The position numbers and the translations under genes were made by a program. 64,000 bases of DNA. It comes from Cladobotryum mycophilum (lineage: Eukaryota > Ascomycota > Sordariomycetes > Hypocreales > Hypocreaceae). The notes beneath the pieces are model-generated. The model searched no databases. It was not told where the DNA came from and was given only the letters and a program-made list of their open reading frames with translations. Positions 47,935-59,569 of this stretch are shown here, in pieces. The number at the start of each line of letters is the position of its first letter. Position 1 is the stretch's first letter. The stretch spans positions 2,108,001-2,172,000 of the forward strand of contig JAVFKD010000016.1 of NCBI GenBank assembly GCA_036429605.1, in the 5' to 3' direction.

Positions 47935-49711
47935 ATGAGCTTGATCGAACACCTCCAGGAGTACGCCTCCATAAAGACAGTATCTCTCATTCTCATTCTG
48001 GTCTGGTTTGTTTCAGTGTGCCTTGCCAGAATTTATGAAGACCGACGCATCAAACAATTGGGCCATCGTGCTACCACGTTATCCAGTTATCTTCCATGGG
48101 GTAAATGCTTACACCCTCTCTCGTATATCCTTCCAAAAGGTTGTCATTCGCTCATACTGCTTTTTCATGAGAAACACAGGCATCGATATTGTGTTCCTCT
48201 TGTCACACGCCAATATAAAACGGAACCTGCTCCAGTTCTGGCAAAAAAAACTGCTGTTCAATCTCACCGTATTCACCACAGAGACCCGTCTCTTCAACCA
48301 GCGGATCCTTTTCACGGCCGACCAGGAGAACATCAAGGCCATCCTGGCCGCGCAATTTCAGGACTTTGGCAAAGGCCCGTCCATGCACGAGAGGTGGCGC
48401 GATTTCCTCGGCGACGGCATCTTCACCACGGACGGCCAGCAGTGGCATGATAGTCGCCAGCTCATACGACCGCAGTTCACGAGGGATCGCCTTGGTGACT
48501 TGCACTGCTTCGAGTCCCATTTGCAGACTCTGCTCAAGACTATTGCGAATGGAGGACCTTTGGAGGGGGAAGGCCAGGTGGTCGACTTGAAGGCCGCCAA
48601 TGGAAAGGTCCTCGATATCAGCGACCTCTTCTTCCGCTATACCCTTGATATCACAACCGAATTCTTGATGGGTAGCGATGTCAAGTCTCTTTCGTAAGTC
48701 TCGTCTAAGCACACCCTATCCTTTCCTATCCTATCCACCACCCCCATCACATAGAAACCCCCTTTTATGCTCATGATATCCCAGCACGCTGAAGCAGGAC
48801 TTTGCCGAAGCCTTCAACACCGTCCAGCATCTCCAAATCATCTACGGTCTCATGTCCAAGGCGCACAAACTCATGCCCAAGAAAGAATATTACGCCGGCA
48901 TCAAAGTCATGGACAACTTCATGAATCGCTTCATCCAGCTCGCCCTCCGCCTCAGCCCCGAGGAACTCGCCCTCCGTACCAAGTCTGACAAGGGCTACAC
49001 CTTTCTCCACGGGCTCGCCAGTTTCACCCGTGATCCAAAACTTATTCGTGACCAAATCATTGCGGTCCTGCTCGCCGGCCGTGACACTACTGCTTCGACC
49101 TTGTCGTGGGCCATTTATGAACTAGCCCGCCATCCCGAAGCTGTGACCCGCTTGCGCAAGGAAATCCTCGAGACCGTTGGTCACGATGGCCTCCCCACAT
49201 ACGAACACCTGAAGAACATGCCCTACCTCAAGGCCATTCTCAACGAAACCCTCCGTCTCTACCCATCCATCCCCATGAATGTCCGTGTCGCCCTCAAGGA
49301 CACCACCCTACCCCGAGGTGGCGGACCCGATGGCACCCAACCCATCGGTCTCCTAAAGGGCACACTCATCTTCTATTCCACCTTGGCCATGCAACGCCGC
49401 AAGGACATCTACCCCCCGTCTCGGACACATTCGCCGACCCCGACATCTTCAGCCCAGAGAGGTGGGCCAACTGGCACCCGAAGCCGCACGACTACATCCC
49501 TTTCAACGCAGGACCGCGCATCTGCATCGGACAGCAGTTTGCCTTGATGGAGATGAGCTACACGCTGTGTCGTCTGTTTCAGCGCTTTGAACGCGTCGAG
49601 AGCTTCATGTATGAGATAGATGGGGGCAATCCACGATTTAATACTGATATTGTGTTATCGCCAGCCCAAGGGGTTCATGTGGCATTTTGGGAGCCGAGGG
49701 AGAAGTCATGA
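47935..49711 (+). CDS. Cytochrome P450, CYP52-like (alkane/fatty-acid hydroxylase type), one frame break
   Basis: Exons 47935-48100, 48180-48693 and 48785 onward. A membrane anchor is near residues 15-33 (VSLILILVWFVSVCLA). Motifs: GDGIFTTDGQQWHDSRQLIR and PQFTRD (C-helix region), the I-helix LLAGRDTTASTLSW, ExxR in ETLRLYPSIPMNVR, and the haem-binding loop FNAGPRICIGQQFA. The haem loop lies in a different frame from the rest: at a run of six C (49412-49417) the frame shifts, and one more C restores PPVSDTFADPDIFSPERW through the haem loop to a stop at 49711, about 535 aa. Without it the protein ends early and lacks haem ligation. The sequence pattern suggests the CYP52 clan, whose members hydroxylate n-alkanes or fatty acids at the ER; the substrate is not provable here. 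Convergent with the aminotransferase. Confidence 0.85.
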
Positions 49712-49954
49712 GAGATGGGCATGTGAACAAGTTTATTTTTATATTTTTTATATTTACGTTGTAAAGGTTCATCGAGTATTTAGGATAAGTTTGAACGCGA
49801 TTTTATCATTTCCTACAAAATTAACTCCTGCTCCGATGCCATGGACTGTTTCCATCTGTCATTCCATTATAGGGACTAAAAACAAAGCCATCCCCTGTTT
49901 CCTCTGCATCATGTCCAAGAAAAATCCCACACAGTCTTGAGATCACCCCCTCAC

Positions 49955-51847
49955 TTATTTCCTGCCAAAACTGTCCCTCACAGCCCGTCCAAATCTCGAA
50001 ATGGCCTCGTTCATATTCTCAGCGCTAGCAGCAGCGAATGTAGCGCGGAAGAAGAGTCCGGGCAAAGGTTTGTCCTTTTCTGTGAGGAACCATGATCCTC
50101 TGGCGACGAGAACGCCACTCTTGATGCAAGAATCAAATATTTCTTGCTCAACTTCTTCTAGGCTGCGGGTTCCAGATTGGGGGTGCTTGGAGTAATCTAC
50201 GGTGAGCCACAACTATGACGAGTTAGAATGGAGAGTTTACTTTAGGGGTTAGGGGGATACTCACAAACATGCCAGCGGCTGGTGGAGTCCAGCTCACAAT
50301 ATCAGCAGGTAGGTTGTCCTCGCAGGCCGCTAACAGAGCATTCCTCTTCTTGGTGTACTCGAGTCGCAGGTTCATCAGCCATTGCAGATAACCTTCGTGG
50401 CCCCACGTCTCATCCAATAGTTTATGCAAAATGACTTGTGAAAAGCCGGCTGGTCCTTGGCTAGCAACTTCTGCGTGGCGTTGATATCTCTCAACTATTT
50501 GCTCAGAGGCGACGATCCATCCCAATCGTGATCCGGGGACTAGAACTTTAGAGAACGAATCCATTCGCATAACGCGCCCATCAACGTCCATGCTGACATA
50601 TGTAGGAATTAGGGATGCGACGAATTCTTCAACGTTGCTAGGAGCGGGTATATCTGGTTGGTCGCGGCCCGTATATGGTTGCATCTGAAGGAAGTAGTAC
50701 GGTTCATCCTCGATGATGAACAAATCGTGCTTCTGCGCAAGAGCATAGATGGCTCTTCTTCTTTCCTCGCCCTGGGTTGCTCCCGATGGGTTCTGGCCCG
50801 AGGGAACAGTGTAAAGGACATGCGGTTTCCTTGCACCCCTTTCTTTGGCGTCCCAGTTACTCAGCAACTCATCCATGGCTTCGGGGATGAGGCCCTGCTC
50901 GTCAATTGGAGAACCAAACGCCTTGATACCTAGGGGAGCAATCGTTTCTAGGGCAGTAGAGAAACTGAAGGTTTCTGTAAGGACCGAATCGCCCCTGTCC
51001 TTGTCACAGAACATGCGCAGTGCCTGTTCCAGAGCTCCAGTGCTGCCAATGGTCTGGCAAACTCTCCAATCGGCGTAAGGCGGTTTGCAAACGATTTCGG
51101 TATGCTCTGTGATGAACCTTATCATCTGCGCAGAACCTGTGGATTGACCATAGTTGAGCGCAATGGCAAGATCGTAAGTGCCATTTCCATCTCTAGCATC
51201 ATACTTGCCAATGCTCACCCTTTTGCCGTGCTCTGCGGTTGCTTTCTCCGAGAAGTTGGGAGCCACGGGCACTTTCATGTCGAGCTCAGCAAAAGGGAAA
51301 AGCTCACTGGACGGTAAGCCACCGCCGAGGGAGATGAGGCCAGGTTGTTTGAGAAATTTGGCAGCTAGTTTTAGAGTGCATGGCTGTCTTGCCAGACTCT
51401 CCGCACTGAGGTGGTCTGTCTAGTGTTAGTGGTGGTTGTAGGTGGCAAGTTAGCATCAAGGTCAACTCACTGTTCCACCGTTGTGCCTTGGGCTTGTTTG
51501 TTTGCTTTAGGGGTACCAGATTAGTGAGATGGCATTTTTCTTTTCTTTTTCTTTCACCAAGGGAGATGTTAGTGTAGACTTACAGGACCCTTGAACATAT
51601 CACTATCGGATGCCGCAGCAATGCCAGCGACGAGTTTGCCTGCCTTGGCCCTCCTCGCAGCAATCTCACTGATTACCGATGGCGAATGAGTGGTCTCGTG
51701 ATGGGCTGGCTGTGCAGCTGGTGCAGCCCCAGCACTGTTGAGGCTAGGTTTTGTGTGGAGCCATCGTGATGTGTTGACTACAGTCCTGGCTGAACTGCGG
51801 TGAAGTAACGAGGCCGGTAGCCGGACCGCCTTTGTTATGGATGACAT
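49955..51847 (-). CDS. Class I PLP-dependent aminotransferase (Aro8/aminoadipate type)
   Basis: Four exons on the minus strand: 51847-51584, 51504-51471 (34 nt), 51415-50265 and 50212-49955; product 568 aa. The first ~40 residues (Arg/Ser-rich, no acids, then the RWLHTKPSL segment) look like a mitochondrial presequence. The enzyme core starts at HLSAESLARQPCTLK. It has GLISLGGGLPSSELFP, VPSGQNPSGAT (a PLP-binding Asn), DEPYYFLQ (an Asp-Tyr pair) and MDSFSKVLVPGSRLGW, whose Lys is the probable Schiff-base residue. Pattern and length match fungal aromatic or 2-aminoadipate/kynurenine aminotransferases. The small second exon encodes QTNKPKAQRW and is required for phase. No frame break. The exact amino-acid substrate is not shown by sequence. 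Confidence 0.9.
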
Positions 51848-53442
51848 GGCGAAGAGGCGATGCTCTCTTTTATTTTATTTTTATTCAAGTCAAAGAGAGA
51901 GGATAGTATGAATCATGAGGTTGGGACTATGAGAGTCGTTGTCTTGAAGTGGAATGGCGGGTGCTTTTGTGTGTTTGTAAAAGGTCGAAAGTGGATGTGG
52001 TGGTGGTTGGTTGATAACAGGTAATAGGGAACAAGAAGCTCCTATACCGCTACCTTCAATATTAATAAGTAAGTACAAAGGGGACGGCAGGCAGTGGTTT
52101 CCCACGCTATCCAGCTATTCTTATTAGCTACTACTTACGAGATTAGTTTGCATTGGCCTGCTTTTTCGCCGGCACCTCCCCAATGTTGGACATGCACTGA
52201 CATCCGGGACACCCTCCGGCTTCCGGAATCGGGGTCCCGCCCGAGTCTAGCCGTCGGTACCCCGAGAAAGAAGGAGCCAAGGAGCCCCCTTTGAAGTCCT
52301 GAAGCTCTACCTAGTAGCTGCCTGACAGCGCCTGGTGAGTCCCCCGTAGCGGAAAGGTGGGGGTTTCTCTCCAGCTGACTTTACAGGCCTTCAATGAGGT
52401 GCTCGTTCCCGTCCATTCCATCTGACCCCCGCGACCCGCCGTCTTCGATCTTGGACATCCATACTGGGTACATTTAATCAGAGGCGCGCCCTGGCAACGG
52501 CATGGACATTGACATATATGTATCTAACATTGACATTGTGAACGATCAACTACACACCATGATTGGCCTGCTCCTCTACTGATTCGATGATTTAGCTTAT
52601 CGCGGACCGCAATCTCGCCAAGCCGCTACAACACCCTGAATTTCTCCGCCTTTGACAGCATTCGAGCAAACTGGTGGAGATGGTGATAAGCAATCAATCA
52701 ATCAATCAATCAATCAATGCAGCAAGCGGATCATCTGACCGCTCTACAAAAGAGAAAGGTAATGGCAACATAAATAAGATATGGATGTAAGAGCAGGTAC
52801 TCCGTGTAAGGATTATGAAATGCATCAAGTATTTGATTGCAATATACACCTACGATAATGACCTTGCTCATACTGTCTCAACATGAGAGGTACCCAGCGA
52901 GTACAACGACCAGCTTCGCCCAGTATCTAAGTATCTTTGCCCAAGCATACAAAGTAAGACTTCGACAGTCTTCCTTGGAGAGTTCAACACGAAAATGATG
53001 GAAGGTTTGAAAATTAAAGAATCTACAAGTAACAAATACATTTCAGCAAATCCTCATCATCCTGTACCCAACCAATTATCTACGCCGTAATAACATGCAT
53101 GGCGCCAGTGGCTCAAGAGAAAGAGGCTATGTAGGATTACCTAATACAACAACAAACCGAATTGGAGCTCCCAGCTGTTGACTCGAATCAGTGTCTCTTT
53201 CTACACAAGATGACCAACCATCATTTGCATGTGCATGTGCCTATCCCCAACATAAACAAGCATTACCACTCCGTACCGCACGGCCATTGCATTGCAAGCA
53301 GCTTTGCGCCAATGGGCCGCACAGCTCCAACACAATCCATGACAAACAGCAATGATTGAGAGCTTGCGCGCTGAATCTCCGACAATCAAGCGCCGGCCGA
53401 GTCGACGTTGTGGACAGCTGAGGTGGTGACTCGGCTTTCGCC
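51848..53442. other. Intergenic region between the aminotransferase gene and RIC1
   Basis: Divergent promoter space for the two genes. It contains a seven-copy CAAT run at 52691-52718 and a near copy of the dispersed 9-mer (TACTCCGTG, 52798-52806). No gene recognised. Confidence 0.55.
52691..52718. repeat. (CAAT)7 microsatellite
   Basis: Seven perfect tetranucleotide units in the intergenic region upstream of RIC1. Confidence 0.9.
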
Positions 53443-56400
53443 ATGTATTGGCCCATTGGAACTCCGCGCCTCTACGCTACGAGCAGCAGCAGAGCTTCAG
53501 ATTCAAACATCTTCGTCTCCTATGACGGTCTACCGAGCCCGTTTGATTCCCACCAGCCCTCCCCTCTGGCCTCCGGCGCTCAATCTCTCGCCTCCGCCAG
53601 CCAAGATGAGCTTGACATCCAACCCCCGCTCACTCCCATGACACCCGCCACGCCCGCTGTGAAACAAGTCGAGCGCTTCGAGGGCACCCTGGACAACCAT
53701 GCGACAAAAGAACAGGAATCTGGTGAAAAGAGGGTGCCATTGAAGGACCCAGTGCTGGCACTGCGCGTTTCCCGCACCGGTCACATGTACGCTGTCATCA
53801 CAGCAACATCCATCACTCTCTGGCAGACAAAGGTGCGTCAACGGCGGCTTGGTATCCCGAGTTCGACCTCGGCTAACTAGATGGCTCAGCCTGCTGTGAT
53901 TCTCGCCCTCGTCGTTCGATCTGATTCCTCCTTGGGAGCATACGGCACCAACGTTGATCTTCTGCTTCGACCTGATTCTGCCATTTTAGTTGTACGTACA
54001 GCAAAGGGTTATCTCATTACCTATTCAATCGCAACAGATGGCGAATCCCGAGTCTATAAGCCGCACTTCCCCCATTACCACCATGTGCAGCGAAGAAAGC
54101 AGAGCCTTATTGGGATACACGGCAACCTACGGCCGGATCAGATCCTCTGGGGGCCTGGTGAGGGAACAGGAGTTCGCGATGTGAGCGTGCGCTTTCGCAT
54201 GGTTATCAAAGTAGATGCAGGTATCGAAAGCGCTTTGGCCCTCGATGAAGAATTGGTGGTGGCTACAAGAAAACCAGCTGCTGTGCAATGCATCCGCTGG
54301 ACTCCTGATAGCGCTGGCAATCAAACCCGGACAGAAATTATGAGTCGCATGGGCTGGATAGAGAAGAAGGTATCCATTGTTGAGATGACCCATGACCGAC
54401 CGATGAACTTGACGACGTGGATAACGAGCGATGGCCGAGCATACGCAGTTCAGCGTCAGCAGCGCCAACGGACGAATGGCGACGAACCTGATAGTGCAGA
54501 TGCTAAGCGACTGTTCAAGGGTTATTGCTTCCATATCCCACAAGGACCCAAGGGTCATGCTGTTCGAGCTGTCATCAATGCTCGATTCTCTCTCATTGCC
54601 GTAGGTTGTACCGACGGCACAATCCATGTTTACTCTGTGAGGGATTACACTGGCAATATTCCGCATTCACATACTCATACCGTACCGACGTCAACATCAA
54701 ATGCGGGGGCTTTCACCACATTAAGTTATTCACCGGACGGATACTGTCTGTTTGCAGGCTTCGAAAAGGGATGGTCGATGTGGAGCATGTTTGGGAAACT
54801 CGGGAGCAACAGCTTTGGTGCAGAACCCAGCATAGCTAACAGCAACGGCGAGCAATGGCTTACGGGTATTTCTGGGGCATCTTGGATCGGCAGTGGTTCA
54901 GAGATTCTGATGATTGGTAAACGACATGAGGCTGTATGGTCACTCGAAATGGCGAGAAATGCTGTCACTGGTTGCTACAATGACGCAAACGTCTTCCGAA
55001 CTGTCCTCCAGACACCAACCAGCATCATGGTGTATAGGGGCTATGATCTCCCTGATCTGACAAGCATTTCGGCAGAACCGTTCTTGTGGCACACCTCAAG
55101 AATCCCCTCTACATATCTTCTAAACCAATGGCCCATTCGCCAGACGGTCATCTCCCCAGATGGGAGATACGTAGCAGTAGCTGGTCGCCGTGGACTGGCC
55201 CACTACAGCGTTAATAGCGGCCGTTGGAAAACCTTTACTGACGAGGCGTCGGAAAATCAGTTCTCAGTGCGGGGGGATGTGTTGGTATCAGCACATTCTT
55301 ATTGCTGCTGTAGAAGACAACAGAACGTACGAGATACGATTGTATTCTCGCGAGACTAATCTGGATTCTTCTCTTGTGCTGCATAGAGAGCAGTTACCCG
55401 CTCCAGTGGTGTTGATTACCACCTCTGGCGAAGATTCCCTGCTCGTTTACACTTACGAAAACCTTCTTTATCATTACATCTTTGTACCATTAGCCGGGTC
55501 TGTCCGCTTGGTTCAAGTCGGGCAGATTGCCTTTCACGGTATCGTGAGATCACCAGCGAGAGTTCGGGGGCTGAGCTGGATCCTGCCTGAAACGCAGCTT
55601 CTTGACGGTGATCCCGCTCAAGATGTCGCTGTTGCATCTGTCATATTTCTCGTCGATGGGAAGCTTGTGTTGCTCAGCCCGTCTTTCAACGAGGAGGGTC
55701 AACTCAAGTATGACATGAGGGTTGTTGCGCAAAACGTGGAATATCACGCAAGCATGCGAGACCAACCCCTGCTTAATGTCACCCGCAATCCCGAAGACAC
55801 TTCCTTGCAGCATGGGCCCCCAGCACTCCGTGACTCGCTGTGGCTATTTGATGGTATGGGAGTGAAAGCCTGGGCAAATATCAATGACGTGTTGACGGCT
55901 GCAACAACCGATGGCGGAAAAGAGCTACCAACTCCTTTTTCCGTCAACGTTGATTTCTATCCACTATCGATATTGTTAGAGAAGGGTATTATCTTGGGGG
56001 TGGAGTCTGATCTAGTGCAACGGCGCGATGTGAACTTTTCCTTCTTTCACTTCGCCATACGGGTACGTAACGAGAATCTTTTATAACGTGATATGAGCTA
56101 ATGGTTGGATAGACGCATCTTTTTCTTCCAGATGTGCTTCGCTTCTATCTAAGTTGCAATATGACAGTAGAGGCGGCGAACCTATCGCAGCAGTATGAGG
56201 GTCTAGAGTACTTCTCTCACGGATTGGAGATTTTGCTGCATCGTGTTTTAGATGAAGAAGCAGATACATCACCGAAGCCCGAGGATGCAGTCTTGCCCCG
56301 AGTTTTGTCGCTATTGTCATCATCCAAGGAGTACCTAGATATCGTACTACAATGTACAAGAAAAACGGAGATGCGACAATGGAAGACGTTGTTTGCGTAC

Positions 56401-56826
56401 TTGCCACCCGCCCAAGAATTATTCGAGGAATCGCTACAGCGCGGGTCCCTCAAAACAGCAGGCGGCTATTTGATCATCCTTCACACCTTGGATGAATTGG
56501 AGGCTTCACTGGAGCAGTCGGTACGAGTCTTGACAAGGGCAATGAGGGAGGGTGATTGGGAGCTTTGCAAGGAGCTGGCTCGATTTCTGGCCGCCATGGA
56601 TGAGACGGGCGAGATTCTACAAGAAGCCATGAGAATGGCGAATGTGGACTTGAACCGGGGATCTAGTCAGGAACCAATTGGAAGCCGACTAGAGATTCCA
56701 TCCACTAGGACTGCCAATGGAGGCAGCAGGTCAGGCAGCGGCGAGGATGATGCAACTGAATCCGACGGACGGACTGCGAGTGACGTGAGCAGTATCGGTT
56801 CTACGGTTAATCCTTTGGATGGGTGA
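53443..56826 (+). CDS. RIC1: Ric1, subunit of the Golgi Ric1-Rgp1 exchange factor, one frame break
   Basis: Exons 53443-53832, 53890-56062 and 56113-56826; introns 57 and 50 nt. The first ATG starts MYWPIGTPRLYA, the conserved Ric1 N-terminus. An N-terminal beta-propeller-like region follows (PVLALRVSRTGHMYAVITAT, LSYSPDGYCLFAGFEKGWSM). The C-terminal RIC1 domain includes THLFLPDVLRFYLSCNMTVE and GGYLIILHTLDELEASLEQS. With Rgp1 it activates the Ypt6/Rab6 GTPase for endosome-to-Golgi transport. The frame breaks at six G (55271-55276), between FSVRG and MCWYQHILIAAVEDN. Five G or eight G would restore it; I recall RGGM in relatives, favouring two missing bases. Restored length is about 1090 aa. 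The two sides together cover the whole family, so this is not a partial gene. Confidence 0.9.
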
Positions 56827-57730
56827 AGACAAGGCATCAATTGTTTGTATTATGGGATGCGAGGGAGCCAAGGAAGGGAGGGTTCTATACAAAGGCGCAA
56901 GTTGATTTCTTCATGGTCATGGGTTGCATTGGGCGAAGAGGGTATTATTATGATATGATTACACTTTGGGTAAAAGAAGAAGAAGAAGAAGAAGAAGAAG
57001 AAGAAGGTTTACGACATGCTATGGATTTCATAGGTAGTTTGTTTACCAAGGTATTATACATAGATGTGTATATGAAATATATAGGGAAAACGGTGAAGTG
57101 ATTTTGAAGTAAGGACAAGGAGTATGCACCCATACATACTACATATATACATACATACATGCATACATACATATACATACATATATATTTGTATTACCAG
57201 TATCATAAACTTTACATTCATGTCTCCATCTGCAAGTCATCGTTCTGAAAAGAAACAGTGGCTTGAGATAAAGCTGATAAAGTGATGACCCTGATAAGAC
57301 ATTGGCTCCATTCATAGGCATTCATTCATCCCTTCATTCCGGGCTGCTGCTTAGCGCTGAATGAGGCAACGGCCCTGCAGTGTCTAACTCGCCTGTGCTG
57401 TCACGTTATCTTGGAACACCCCACCATTGGCATCAATCCCGCCATCTCTCACTCTCTCTTCCTCAAGGCAAGGCTTCTCCAAAAAATCAAACCACCCGAC
57501 CACATATTACCTTAATTCTTGGAAACTCCCCAAAAAAATAACCCAACGCGAACCCACCAATTTCTACTCATTCGGCCGACGCATACTTTGCTCTCCCCTT
57601 CTCCCGTCTTTCTTTGTATTGGGGGTCATATTCACTCGCTATTGATATTGTTTTTTTGTGGTTTTTTCTCTCTCTCTTTTCATTTATCCAAATATCCCCG
57701 ACGGAAACGAGTAGCATAGCGGCAAAAAGC
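56827..57730. other. Intergenic region between RIC1 and CKB
   Basis: A GAA run (about 56976-57006), CATA/TATA repeats (about 57131-57189) and three GATA cores in AGATAAAGCTGATAAAG and TGATAAGAC (about 57267-57301), about 430-460 bases before the next ATG. No gene seen. Confidence 0.55.
57131..57189. repeat. CATA/TATA simple repeat
   Basis: Imperfect CATA tetranucleotide run merging into TATA, in the 3' region of RIC1. No function apparent. Confidence 0.8.
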
Positions 57731-58894
57731 ATGATGGATGACTACGTGAGCGAGTCGGACAGCGACTACACGAGTTATTGGCGAGACTGGGTATGATATT
57801 ATGCTCTTTGCTCTGTTTCTTTTTGGTCACTATCATCCCATGTTCTCCCCCCCCCCAATCTCAGAGTAGCACAAGTGAACCGCTGGTTGTGGTATCCCCA
57901 AACTGGCTTTTTTTGGTGCTTTTCATCCCAACTATTATTATTATTATTCGTTGTTTTGTCTTTCTTTCTTTCTTCTTTCGCCAAGGGAATGGAAGGGGAA
58001 AGGGAAAGGATGAGAGAAATAGGATGGGAAGACAGACAAGCAAGCAAGCTAACGCGCCACTCCCCCCAAGTTTATTTCATCAAGAGGAAACGAATATTTT
58101 TGCGAGATTGACGAGGACTACCTGACGGACAGATTCAATCTCACGGGCCTCAACACGGAAGTGCAGTATTACCAGTATGCGTTGGATCTGGTGACGGACG
58201 TGTTCGACTTGGACTGCGATGATGAGATGCGCGAGACGATTGAGAAGTCGGCGAGGCACCTCTATGGCCTTGTCCATGCCCGATACATTGTCACAACTCG
58301 CGGCTTAACTAAAATGGTACGAGATTCCATCTTCTTCTTACCCCGGTGCAATGCGGCACACACACCTTTGCGTGAGAAAACATCATCAAAACTAACATGC
58401 AGCCTCCCCCTCTCTCTCAGCTCGACAAGTATAAGAAAGCAGAATTCGGCAAATGCCCGCGCGTCAACTGCCACTCCCACCCCCTCCTCCCCATGGGCCT
58501 CTCCGACATCCCCAACCTCAAGCCCGTCAAGCTCTACTGCGCCCGCTGCGAGGACATTTACAACCCCAAATCCTCCCGCCACGCCTCCATCGACGGCGCC
58601 TACTTCGGCACCTCCTTCCACAACATCATCTTCCAGGTCTACCCTGCCCTCATCCCCTCCAAGAGCGCCGAGCGCTACATCCCCCGCGTCTACGGCTTCA
58701 AGGTCCACGCCGCCGCTGCCCTCGTGCGCTGGCAAAACACAAAGAGGGACGACATGCGGAGGCGGCTGCGTAAGTTGGAGATTGAGAGCGGCTTTAGGGA
58801 GGAGGCCTTGGAAGAGGAGGAGGAGGAAGAAGACGACGACGTGGAATTCGAGGGTGTGGATGGACGAATCGGTCTCATCGAAGGGCCAATGTGA
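57731..58894 (+). CDS. CKB: Casein kinase 2 regulatory (beta) subunit
   Basis: Three exons (57731-57790, 58071-58316, 58421-58894); product 259 aa. After an acidic N-terminus with SESDSDYTSYWRDW, splicing gives FISSRGNEYFCEIDEDYLTD, then FNLTGLNTEVQYYQYALDLV and LYGLVHARYIVTTRGLTKM. A Cys4 zinc site for dimerisation follows (CPRVNC...CARC), then PKSSRHASIDGAYFGTSFHN and YIPRVYGFKVH. The tail has a Glu/Asp run. CK2-beta dimers hold the two catalytic subunits of the tetramer in nucleus and cytoplasm. The first intron is unusually long for this window (280 nt) and the second is 104 nt. The second ATG (57734) may also be used. Whether this is the CKB1 or CKB2 type was not resolved. No frame break. 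Confidence 0.95.
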
Positions 58895-59569
58895 TTCCCC
58901 CTACCTCCCTCCCCTTCCACCCCCAGCCACTGGCCTCCCCCTAATGGAAGTTCAAAAAATTGACAAAAAATTACAAATAAGCAAACAAGCGAGCAACACA
59001 TGATGATATACAGAAACGGGGTTTTTTTACTTCTTTCTTTCCGGATTGGGATTTTACGAAATGATTCCTTTTTTCTCTCTTTGCCTTCCTCAGTGTAGAC
59101 ATTCGACTTCCCCCTGCCTCTTAACACTCTTCGCTATCACGGCATTTTGTGATTTTCTTTTTTTATTCTCCGGTATGATGAGGCTGTTATGCGGATCAGG
59201 CGTTTTGATGGGAAGACAAGCACTGGATGAGCCTTGAGTACATGATGGGGTATTTTTTTCAGATTTTGCGTCCCAATATATCCAAGCGGTTCTTTCAGTT
59301 CAAGAATCATCTTGTATGCGTGATATGAGTTAAAAAAGGTGATGAAAATGACTTTTGTTGCAGTTTACAGTCATCAATCGTTAGCACTAGTAGTATACAG
59401 CCGTCAAGCAACGCAAAATGTGCGTCCCAACGTATTAGACATGTACCCGAGCATGGTTTCTCCGTAACCCTATTTCGACGAAAAGCACTTGCTCTCACAA
59501 TCCCATCAATACACCTTGGTCGTATACAAACAAATCGCCATTCTCTAGGGGAAAGCAATGGATATCATG
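58895..59569. other. Convergent spacer between CKB and the PAP2 gene
   Basis: 3' regions of two converging genes, with AT-rich and T-rich tracts. Nothing else recognised. Confidence 0.55.

Noticed and set aside
44186..49711. Reading the frame breaks as programmed frameshifting
   Set aside because: The sites differ in base, direction cannot be shown, and no slippery heptamer with downstream structure is shared; homopolymer miscalls explain them more simply.
47935..51847. P450 plus aminotransferase as a secondary-metabolite cluster
   Set aside because: No backbone enzyme, transporter or cluster regulator lies nearby, and the flanking genes are housekeeping.
58453..58773. Proline/arginine-rich plus-strand frame
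   Set aside because: Alternate frame of the GC-rich third exon of the CK2 beta gene.
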